Below, piece by piece: positions 52,139 to 60,257 of a stretch of DNA of 64,000 bases (position 1 is the stretch's first letter; the number at the start of each line of letters is the position of its first letter). The stretch comes from JACOWB01 sp964373665 (GTDB lineage Archaea; Aenigmatarchaeota; Aenigmatarchaeia; CG10238-14; SCSR01), in NCBI GenBank assembly GCA_964373665.1, contig CAYJVM010000002.1:9383-73382 (forward strand), written 5' to 3'. The position numbers and the translations under genes are program-made. The notes beneath the pieces are model-generated. The model was not told the DNA's origin, searched no databases, and saw only the letters and a list, made by a program, of their open reading frames with translations.

Positions 52139-52753
52139 ATGAAAGGCGCTGTGGCCGCTGATGCCCTCATCAACGTTGGTTTTATAGTAATTTCAGTTGC
52201 CCTCCTCGCCACACAAGCACCTGCAATGATAAACGACATCAACGTTGTTTTGACGCATGAGAAAGTGACTAACGAGGCGAGGGAAATTTCCAACATGCTT
52301 AGCATCGCGAAGAACGCTCCTGATGAAATCAAAATTACACACACCATGCCCTCGGATGACTATAGTGTTAGGATAGGAAAAGATGGTGTTGTCGAAGTGT
52401 GTGACGATAGTTACTGTGGAAAATCAGAATCATTCGTCCAGTTTGAAGAGGAACTCGACGAGAGTGACGTTGGCCACATCAGCATAACAAAGAGCGTGGA
52501 AGATGGAGTATCAGTAGTGGACGTGTCCAAGATATCTATTTTGGCTGCATCTGTTGGAGCATCCGAATGCATAGAGTATGCTGTAGTTACCGGGGATACA
52601 TTGTGGGACATTGCAATAGAATTTTACGGGGACGGCGTCAAGTGGCCGATAATATATGAAGCCAATAAAGAGGTCATAGGCGACAATCCAAACCTAATTC
52701 TCGTAGGTCAGGTGCTTTGCATACCTGAGATTTCTTCGGAGGGAACTGGATGA
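52139..52753 (+). CDS. Pilin-like protein with C-terminal LysM domain
   Basis: 204 residues. N-terminal MKGAVAADALINVGFIVISV, then VALLATQAP, is a pilin-like membrane segment. The last ~60 residues form a LysM domain: YAVVTGDTLWDIAIEFYGDG, then WPIIYEANKEVIGDNPNLILVGQVLCIP, with every landmark of the family (G-D-T-L-W-x-I, I-x-x-A-N, P-x-L-I-x-x-G-Q-x-L). LysM binds N-acetylglucosamine polymers such as peptidoglycan or chitin. The next gene overlaps by 4 bp, and the following three genes are coupled in the same way. Confidence 0.88.
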   Translation: MKGAVAADALINVGFIVISVALLATQAPAMINDINVVLTHEKVTNEAREISNMLSIAKNAPDEIKITHTMPSDDYSVRIGKDGVVEVCDDSYCGKSESFVQFEEELDESDVGHISITKSVEDGVSVVDVSKISILAASVGASECIEYAVVTGDTLWDIAIEFYGDGVKWPIIYEANKEVIGDNPNLILVGQVLCIPEISSEGTG

Positions 52754-53346
52754 ACAGAAAAGGAACGTCGTACATAGTGCCCTTATTCTCCCTTCTTTTC
52801 ACAGGCGTCCTAGCGCTCACTATGGCCTACATCCTGCCTTCGCAGTACGTCAGCATAACACAAGTCATAGACCACAAGGAGTTTGAGAACAAGGCGATGA
52901 TTCTAGGAAACTTGTTGTTGTCCAATCACGATCTGGTTTATTTCGATGACCCTGTATATTACCGCGGAGTGTTCGAAAAAGACAAGCTTGATGAAAAAAT
53001 GGTTCAGAAAAGCGATTTTGGAAATGTTGAAAAGTTGATGGAGTGTACACAGCTATGCGATTCATTAAAGGCACTGCCAGGCTCTGTCGGTTTTGTTCTA
53101 ATCTCCGACGCCGCTAATTCTGACGAGTGGTACTCTATCCTGTATCCAAACGGAGATCGCCCTGATATAGAAAGATGTTTCGGACAGCTTTCAGAAGCGA
53201 TTTTGGAAAAGATATTCGACAGCAATGGTTTGCAGGAATGCGGATATAGTTCGTCAACAATACTTACCGAGTCATTCGCCGCAAGCATTAGGTATTCCGA
53301 CGACGAAATAAAGGTAGGCAGGATAAGGATAGTGATGGTAGAATGA
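52750..53346 (+). CDS. Pilin-like secreted protein
   Basis: 198 residues: MNRKGTS, then a hydrophobic helix (YIVPLFSLLFTGVLALTMAYI) and an outer domain with four Cys (CTQLCDSL near residue 98; C near 140 and 162). No recognised domain in the outer part; the order of secondary structure resembles minor pseudopilins. Both ends overlap neighbouring genes by 4 bp (ATGA), indicating strict co-translation. Confidence 0.6.
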   Translation: MNRKGTSYIVPLFSLLFTGVLALTMAYILPSQYVSITQVIDHKEFENKAMILGNLLLSNHDLVYFDDPVYYRGVFEKDKLDEKMVQKSDFGNVEKLMECTQLCDSLKALPGSVGFVLISDAANSDEWYSILYPNGDRPDIERCFGQLSEAILEKIFDSNGLQECGYSSSTILTESFAASIRYSDDEIKVGRIRIVMVE

Positions 53347-55400
53347 AATCGATGGCTGAACTTCCACTCATCGGTCTGATAGGCACCATGACGATAATGG
53401 CATCAATAATCATACCGCCTACAATAGTAAAGACGGCGTTGGACCAGGAGCTGGGCTACACGTACGATTACGAGAAGAGCCAAAACGCTTTACTGTCTCT
53501 CCTGTATTCAAAGGAAGGTGGTGTAAGCAATTATGAACAGCTAGGTACTAGTTACGTCCTTAACCAGCCGATAGGAGGTGGGATACAAAACCAGTTAGAG
53601 ACGCTAGTAGGAAGCGAGTATTCAGTGGTAATATCAGATGTAAGCGACGGTTCCGTTACTCCACTAGTCGCTGATCCTGACATCCAAGTAGGTTCGGAAG
53701 TTCCTGTTCTTGTCTTGAAATATTTCCCTATGGACAGTACCAAGAAAAGACTTGATTCTGCCCAGACAGGTGGAAGAGCCGATACCCTAGAAACAATAAG
53801 ACTGAAAGTCGATACCGCAACTGCTCAAGGCATTTCTGCAATGACAAAAGCAAGTATCTACAAAGGCTATAAAAATTCTAACGTACAGCCGTATCTAAGA
53901 TACTATATTTTTGAGGAAAAGGAATTTCTCACAAATATACCCAAATCTTCCGAATTTCCTCCCTTTGCCGATCACGAAAAAGTGCTTTCTGATTTGAACA
54001 TTTGCGATTATATTGACAGAAAAGGGGTGAAGCAAGTATGGATTTGGATGTGGCATACCAAAGATCTGGTTCCTCTGGAATCCAATATGGCGATGGGCAT
54101 GAATTCAAAAGAGTTCTGGAATTTCGAAGCTTACGGTGACGTGAGTAATAGCTTTAGGCAAAATGATCTTCCGGCATGCCAGAATACGTATACGGTATTT
54201 GAATATAATTCTGATATAAATCTGGTCGGGGAGGGCCTTGGGGGAGTAATGGAGGACCACGGGCACCAGATAGAACACATATTGAACTGGGTAGATGGCA
54301 GGGATGATACACCGAAAGAGAAATGGGGCGACCTTCTTTTTTGGGGCGAATTTGTTGGAAGCGACAGTTCACACAAGATAGTTAATCCTGGATGCGGCTG
54401 GACGCACTACAGCCCAAACTCAATCGAAGATTATGACTGGCAGAATGAAAATGATGTTCTCTCCGATTGTGAGAACTGGAAACCTGACGGAACTGCCCAG
54501 AAAACTACGATTGACTGCCATGAATGGTACGGCAAGAATTGCAAAGACGACGGAGGCGCAGCTTGGAAAAAATGGTGGATGCAAAACATCCCAGGAAAAG
54601 ATAACGGCTTGATTTACAATGAAAGGAAGTTGAGAAATTGGTGGGAGTTCATAGGAGATTTTGATAGTGCTCTAGACAAAGGCAAGAACCTGCTTGGCGA
54701 ATCAGTTTCACTTACCCCGTTGACTACAGGCGGATACTTGCTTACAGGCGAATCATCAGAATACTCGAGTTCAATCACAGGAAAAGTTACCACCCCCCCA
54801 ATTTCAAGTGGTATATGCGCTTTGGCCATAGACGGTTCGTGTACGTCAAGCAATCTACAAACAACCTGCTTCAGCGGAAGGGAGCTTGAAGCATCGCAGA
54901 TATGCAAGGCGGAAAGCGGTGGCAATCCAGAATCACTCAGCAGGAGTGATGTGTGTCAGGACGGAACCCCATTTTCTATAGGATTATTCCAAATAAATTT
55001 AGTTTGCCATGGAACTAAAGTGGATCCAGAATGTCAAGGCATATTTGATGTAGGGTGTGGTGAATTAAGATACATCAAGGACAGAAATGTATACAACTGT
55101 CGTCTCATAGACAAGTCCAAGTATGATATGTGTGTACAAAAACTAAAGGACGCTAGCGCAAACATCCAAGTAGCATGCCAGATATCCAATAATGGAAACA
55201 ACTGGTGTCCTTGGACTGCTGCTAAAGTGTGTGGTTTCTGCAGCGAAACTGGCACACCAGCAAGACCACCAGCAAGTTCGACTCCAGGAAAAACTCTATT
55301 GGGAAATGAAAAATTCTCTAGAGTCGTCTTTAACACAGTGTTCGTTGTTCCTTTCAACAGCGAATCTTTGGTGAAAATTATGAGGATTGGTTTGGCATGA
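53343..55400 (+). CDS. Pilin-like N-terminus with C-terminal lysozyme/transglycosylase-like domain
   Basis: 685 residues. The N-terminal helix (LPLIGLIGTMTIMASIIIPP) is followed by a long outer region of unknown fold rich in Trp and Asp (residues ~40-480). From about residue 495 there is a soluble-lytic-transglycosylase-like domain: SQICKAESGGNPESLS, with the catalytic Glu at about 524, GLFQIN about 23 residues later, then IQVACQIS and NNWCPW. Such domains cut the MurNAc-GlcNAc bond of peptidoglycan. A homologous domain ends the protein at 57060-60194. After it comes a hydrophobic tail (NTVFVVPFNSESLVKIMRIG). Confidence 0.85.
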   Translation: MKSMAELPLIGLIGTMTIMASIIIPPTIVKTALDQELGYTYDYEKSQNALLSLLYSKEGGVSNYEQLGTSYVLNQPIGGGIQNQLETLVGSEYSVVISDVSDGSVTPLVADPDIQVGSEVPVLVLKYFPMDSTKKRLDSAQTGGRADTLETIRLKVDTATAQGISAMTKASIYKGYKNSNVQPYLRYYIFEEKEFLTNIPKSSEFPPFADHEKVLSDLNICDYIDRKGVKQVWIWMWHTKDLVPLESNMAMGMNSKEFWNFEAYGDVSNSFRQNDLPACQNTYTVFEYNSDINLVGEGLGGVMEDHGHQIEHILNWVDGRDDTPKEKWGDLLFWGEFVGSDSSHKIVNPGCGWTHYSPNSIEDYDWQNENDVLSDCENWKPDGTAQKTTIDCHEWYGKNCKDDGGAAWKKWWMQNIPGKDNGLIYNERKLRNWWEFIGDFDSALDKGKNLLGESVSLTPLTTGGYLLTGESSEYSSSITGKVTTPPISSGICALAIDGSCTSSNLQTTCFSGRELEASQICKAESGGNPESLSRSDVCQDGTPFSIGLFQINLVCHGTKVDPECQGIFDVGCGELRYIKDRNVYNCRLIDKSKYDMCVQKLKDASANIQVACQISNNGNNWCPWTAAKVCGFCSETGTPARPPASSTPGKTLLGNEKFSRVVFNTVFVVPFNSESLVKIMRIGLA

Positions 55401-57049
55401 AGGCGGCAGTAAACACGGCGCTAGTGGCGTCAGCAAGCGTATTGGCTTTTATCGGAGTGTTTTCTCTAGGCCTTGTGCAACAATCTGAGATTATCCTGAA
55501 GGATTTGAATGAGAGGTCTGTTATGGAAAGCATAAACCAGATGGAATTCGCCAAAATGGCGGTTCGGCAGTCGGCTATTTATTCAACACACCAAAGCGTT
55601 TACGAGACTATCAAGTATGGATACTATTCCACAACAGGATGCGACGCGGACAGTTTCGGTGGCATTCCATATTGGAGAACTTTTGACAGCGAATGTCCAC
55701 CCATTGCACTTGAGACAGACCTGACTGAAAACCTTCAGCAGAGATTCGATTCGTATTTGATGTCATTGAAACTGCAGGTCGAAAAAATCGGGATTACAAT
55801 ACCCCATATAAAAATCCAAGTCCGGAGCATTGCCGACAATGAAATCATTTTGCAGCCAGCATCTACCGAGAAAATCAGGCTCACCGGCAGGAATGTTGAG
55901 ATAAATGACTTTCCTGACCTCAGGGAGAACGTAAAGATGGGGATATCTGATATCATCCAATTTGCCATGCAGAAATTTGTCCTTGTCGATTCCTTATTGA
56001 TGGAGATAGATAAAGCGGAAGATCAGATGCCAAAAGAATGCAAGGAGATAACAGTGACAAGGTGTATAGCTCCGCCCGTAGAAACTAAAAAAGACCTTCT
56101 AAACCAGCAATGTCCCAATGCGCTCGGCAAGTATGAAAATCTGATAAGGGAAAATGTGGCTGGACTCGATTCCAGTCTTGATTCAGCCAGCATGGACACG
56201 AAGTTAACGATAACGGGAATAAAGTCAAAGGTCGACACTGAGCCTGGGGACGAACCATCGACATGTACTGTTACATCGGCAGAGGATGTGAGGTGTGGAT
56301 GCAAAAGGTCAGGGCAATTCGGTTGCTTGGAGTATTATCCAAAATACACAAAGACATGCACCTATGACTATTCGGCAAGCATGAATACGCTGGTCAACAT
56401 AGTCAATAAAATAAAGGCATACACTGTTTACGACGCGCTTGTTAGAACCACCGATTCAAGGAATTTGGAATTGAACTTTTATGTCGCGAGCGGCGACAGC
56501 TCCCTAGGATTTCCTGAAGGCACGCCAGTTTTCTATTCGCCTCCATTCGAAAAGATTGGATGGATTTCAGAGCCATCAAGTCCGGTTGACACATCTGGTC
56601 TGCCTTCCGATTGTCCGTCTATCTGGCCTGTGCAAAGCGGATATGTCAATCAAGGACCCGGAGGCAGCGCTTCACACAGCAATCCGATACTTGAAGCGAT
56701 TGATATTCATGCGAGAACAGGGACACCAGTCTACACCACCCACGATGGCATAGTCACAGGCGCTGGAGTGGATAGCTATGGCGGATGGTACGTTAAAATA
56801 GCGGGTAATTGTAATGGGAAATCGTTCAGTAGCCTTTACGTCCATTTCGTCAGCAACAGCCTAACTGTAAAGGTCGGTGATAGTGTAACGAAAGGCACTA
56901 AAATCGGTGCTCTCGGCTGTACGGGAATATGCGGCGACCCGCACGTGCACTATGAGTTCAGAGGCCTGACAATGAAACACCCAGAGATCCCCAAAGATGT
57001 TCCTAGAAACTGTGTGGGTGCAACATCATGCCGTGTGGAGATAGCTTAA
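55397..57049 (+). CDS. Pilin-like N-terminus with C-terminal M23 (LytM-like) peptidase domain
   Basis: 550 residues. The N-terminal segment (LVASASVLAFIGVFSLGLVQ) is pilin-like; a middle region with many Cys follows. From about residue 410 the sequence follows peptidase family M23: IDIHARTGTPVYTTHDGIV, GGWYVKI, LYVHF, VKVGDSVTKGTKIGALGCTG and PHVHYEFRG (H516-x-H518). M23 enzymes cut peptidoglycan cross-links or attach to them. The first zinc motif is unusual: the His (427) and Asp (436) are nine residues apart instead of four, so catalysis needs testing. It is the last gene of the plus-strand operon, overlapping the lysozyme gene by 4 bp. Confidence 0.85.
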   Translation: MKAAVNTALVASASVLAFIGVFSLGLVQQSEIILKDLNERSVMESINQMEFAKMAVRQSAIYSTHQSVYETIKYGYYSTTGCDADSFGGIPYWRTFDSECPPIALETDLTENLQQRFDSYLMSLKLQVEKIGITIPHIKIQVRSIADNEIILQPASTEKIRLTGRNVEINDFPDLRENVKMGISDIIQFAMQKFVLVDSLLMEIDKAEDQMPKECKEITVTRCIAPPVETKKDLLNQQCPNALGKYENLIRENVAGLDSSLDSASMDTKLTITGIKSKVDTEPGDEPSTCTVTSAEDVRCGCKRSGQFGCLEYYPKYTKTCTYDYSASMNTLVNIVNKIKAYTVYDALVRTTDSRNLELNFYVASGDSSLGFPEGTPVFYSPPFEKIGWISEPSSPVDTSGLPSDCPSIWPVQSGYVNQGPGGSASHSNPILEAIDIHARTGTPVYTTHDGIVTGAGVDSYGGWYVKIAGNCNGKSFSSLYVHFVSNSLTVKVGDSVTKGTKIGALGCTGICGDPHVHYEFRGLTMKHPEIPKDVPRNCVGATSCRVEIA

Positions 57050-57059
57050 AAATACTCAA

Positions 57060-60000
57060 TCAACACGGTCCTAGTCCACAAATATTAGCATTAATTCTCC
57101 AAGGACACCAATTATTTCTACCTTGATATATCTGGCACGCTACCTGTATGTTTGTATTAGGATCCTTAATTTTTTGGACACATCTGTCATATTGTTCCAT
57201 GTCGTTGACCCAGCAATTCCATTTAACGCATATGTCGGGCCTTGTAGAACTATATTCAAGGCATGTTCCCAGCGAGTCAGATCCTTCCTTCGAGAATAAA
57301 TTCAAACAATCGCCGCCTATTTTGCTTGCATGTGCAATCACATTCACTTGGAACAGGCCGAACGAAAATGATGTTCCATCCCTGCATTTATCGACGCCAC
57401 TAACAGAGTTGGGATTAGCCCCGCTCTCAGCCTTGCATATCTGGGAAGCTTGAAATCCATCCGTTGATGCAATTGTTCCGAAGCATGTTGATTGAAGATT
57501 AGAGACAGAACAAGGCCCGCTGTCCAGTGTCGGGCATGTACCAGGAGTTGTAGAACCAGGGCCTGTGATTGTTGGTGTGCTCGCAGTTGAACTCTTGAGC
57601 CCATATACAGACAATCCACGCTCGCAATAGTAAGGCAATGAAAAGAACTGGGTGTGCAGTTGACTGTACTCATCACTCCCCACGATAATAGCCTCGGGGA
57701 TGAATTTCTTCTCCACGCTGGCACTTGTAGAGAATTTTTCTGTGTAAGTGTAATCCATGTCCACTATCAATGGAATTGTGGCAAAACTACCCTGGATGAT
57801 CAAGTCTCTGGTAAGGTCAGCGGCATCACAAACAAAGGTTACGCTTTTCTGGCTATCCAGAAATGTCTTCGGCTTTGGAACACAACTGTCCGTACTCATG
57901 CCTTTTATACTCAATGTCTTTATTTCTGCACTACCCTTCCCACCGTTCGCCACATCTATAAACAGCGTCACCTTGCTTGTAGGCTTTTCCAACGAGTGAA
58001 CATCCGGGATAAAGTAGGTTGTCACTGTCAGCGGACCTGAGCTGCTCGTAACCTGCGGCTTTGGAGCCAGTTTCCTATCAGCTTCTGTCTTGACAACAAT
58101 CAAGTCACCCTTCCCTTCGACTGTATAGTCATACTTCGCTCTCAGCTCTACAGTTGCTTTATCACCGCTTATAAAGCACAGGTTGTCCATTATATTGTAA
58201 TAATTATTGTACCTGCAGTCGCACGAATAGTCGTTAGGTAAATATCTGACAGATTTTTCATCAAGATCGTTGCTCACACGGTACCTACTGTTGCTTGCCG
58301 CCAAGGATTGCCTACAATAGTCAAGACAAACATTGTTTAGACATATTCTATCCTCAAACAAACCCTGTGTACATTGATTAATTTTGTTCATCACAGCAAT
58401 ATTGTCTCCGATGTATTCAGTGTTCTTCGCTGTGGCAAGCGGTTTGGACGGAACACCTCTTGTGGACGATATTATTTGTGCGCAGTTAATATTGTTGCCG
58501 ATCCCAACAAGACTACCGCTCTGAATGGCCTTTCCTGTAAACTGCACCACCAGAGTCTTCTCTTCCTCCGGCTTTATGTCGCCCAGCGCAGTTTTGCCCG
58601 TGGGTTGGGGATTAGGCACCACCTCACCATCCCTAACTATAGGCTCTGACTCGAAGGTCCCGCACATGACCCTGTCGACACTTCCGTTGACTATGTAGAC
58701 CTCGTCTATGGTGAAAGACTTGACAGGCTTTGTTCCAATATCAACTTTGTTCGGATTTGTGACAGTTACGGGAAGCAGATAATCCATCCTCGCAAACATA
58801 GTAGGTAGTTTGAAGGAGTTGACGCTTGCGCCGAACTTGACCTGGATCGCTTCAAAGCCGCCGACTTTTTTCACCTCAGGCTTTAATGGTTGCACGGCTT
58901 GGATATTGAGAAAACTTAGGATACTCCTTATGCCCTGCTTCATCCCATCTATTGTTTCTTGCGGAACTCCCACAACTCTGAGCACGTCCAGCGGTCGGAG
59001 GTATGTTTCGATGTTAAGAAATGCGCCTGTCGTAAAAAGATTGCCGACATAGAATATAAGTCCAATTCCACCCATGATGCCGGTCAACCAGAGTATTGTG
59101 CGACCAAGGCCATTCACAACACCGGCATCCTCGATGTTCCTTCTTGTTATGAATGTTATGACAAAAAATACAATGATGGGTATGCCCCAGCGTATTGTAG
59201 GGCTGTCCAATACCGGCAGAGGACCTATATTCAGCAAAACCCATACGAATATGGCTGCAACAGCCCCCACTATCCCGGACTGCCAATCTCTAGCCTCTAA
59301 TTGACGGTTCGGTAGAACATTGTATACGGCAAAGAAGAAAGCTATGGGAACGAACCATGTAAGAATCCACCAAGGCGGTGTAAACGGATCGCCAAGATTC
59401 AGACCCACTATTACTATCGGTTGATAAAACAAAAAGTTTACCACAAGTGTGATAATAAGCGCGATAACAGCTCTAATAATTCTGCTCCTGTTAGTTACAA
59501 AACCTACTGCCCTCCCTGCGGCTCCTCTAGGATTTTGTATTACATTTCCCACCTGTTCCAATTTAAAGTCAGCTTGGTTGGCACCCGCATTTATTCTTAT
59601 CGGCTGTCTTGTTTGTCTGAATCCGCCTGCGGAAGCCTGGGCAGTGTGCCTGCCAGTTGGTATGTTAGCTATCTCATAATGTCCGAAGTCATCTGTGTTT
59701 CCAACATGTCCCCCCACATCGACAGTAGCGCCACGAATTGGTCCAGCTGCACTACTCACCGTACCTTCCAAATTTCCTTCCCTTGCTTCTTGGAGAGGCT
59801 GTAGCTGGATCGTTCCGACATCAACAGTTTGATTAGGTTGAACTACATTCGACTGTACGTTCTCCGTATCATAACCGTCAGCAGATATGTGTACACTATA
59901 CGATCTTCCAGCACGAACGTCAACTCTAAAATTACCATTTAAGTTAGTGGCGACAGTAGAACCACCAGCATTTACAGAGGCCCTCCTTATAGGATTGTTA

Positions 60001-60194
60001 TTAGTTGCATCAACAACCCTGCCTTGTATAGATCCCCGTTCTTCTCTACCCCTACCAAATATCCTGTCAATTACGCCCTCTCCTATAATAGCCGAAGGAC
60101 CTTCAATATCACCAACGTCTCTTGTAGGATGTTCAGCATTTCTATGCAGTCTGACATCCGTATAGTTTTCTCCACATATTCGGCATGTAGGCAT
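57060..60194 (-). CDS. Mosaic membrane protein: zinc finger, two carboxypeptidase-regulatory-like domains, five helices, lysozyme-like domain
   Basis: 1,044 residues. Residues 4-22 form a C2H2 zinc finger (CRIC...H...H). Residues ~54-133 and ~141-213 are beta domains of the carboxypeptidase-regulatory type (GSIQGRVVDATNNNPIRRAS; GNLEGTVSSAAGPIRGATVD). Five membrane helices follow at ~238-257, 275-293, 306-323, 336-350 and 366-384, placing N inside and C outside. A long outer region with Cys pairs leads to a lysozyme-like domain, whose probable catalytic Glu is at 923 (ICKAESGANP), with GLFQVN after it. It is convergent with the M23 gene, 10 bp apart. It is probably an integral part of the same machine. 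Confidence 0.82.
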   Translation of the reverse strand: MPTCRICGENYTDVRLHRNAEHPTRDVGDIEGPSAIIGEGVIDRIFGRGREERGSIQGRVVDATNNNPIRRASVNAGGSTVATNLNGNFRVDVRAGRSYSVHISADGYDTENVQSNVVQPNQTVDVGTIQLQPLQEAREGNLEGTVSSAAGPIRGATVDVGGHVGNTDDFGHYEIANIPTGRHTAQASAGGFRQTRQPIRINAGANQADFKLEQVGNVIQNPRGAAGRAVGFVTNRSRIIRAVIALIITLVVNFLFYQPIVIVGLNLGDPFTPPWWILTWFVPIAFFFAVYNVLPNRQLEARDWQSGIVGAVAAIFVWVLLNIGPLPVLDSPTIRWGIPIIVFFVITFITRRNIEDAGVVNGLGRTILWLTGIMGGIGLIFYVGNLFTTGAFLNIETYLRPLDVLRVVGVPQETIDGMKQGIRSILSFLNIQAVQPLKPEVKKVGGFEAIQVKFGASVNSFKLPTMFARMDYLLPVTVTNPNKVDIGTKPVKSFTIDEVYIVNGSVDRVMCGTFESEPIVRDGEVVPNPQPTGKTALGDIKPEEEKTLVVQFTGKAIQSGSLVGIGNNINCAQIISSTRGVPSKPLATAKNTEYIGDNIAVMNKINQCTQGLFEDRICLNNVCLDYCRQSLAASNSRYRVSNDLDEKSVRYLPNDYSCDCRYNNYYNIMDNLCFISGDKATVELRAKYDYTVEGKGDLIVVKTEADRKLAPKPQVTSSSGPLTVTTYFIPDVHSLEKPTSKVTLFIDVANGGKGSAEIKTLSIKGMSTDSCVPKPKTFLDSQKSVTFVCDAADLTRDLIIQGSFATIPLIVDMDYTYTEKFSTSASVEKKFIPEAIIVGSDEYSQLHTQFFSLPYYCERGLSVYGLKSSTASTPTITGPGSTTPGTCPTLDSGPCSVSNLQSTCFGTIASTDGFQASQICKAESGANPNSVSGVDKCRDGTSFSFGLFQVNVIAHASKIGGDCLNLFSKEGSDSLGTCLEYSSTRPDICVKWNCWVNDMEQYDRCVQKIKDPNTNIQVACQIYQGRNNWCPWRINANICGLGPC

Positions 60195-60257
60195 TATATC
60201 TAAATTAAATTGTCATTTTCTGGTAATTAGCTTTTTGCTGGACGCTGCGGGTGTGGC

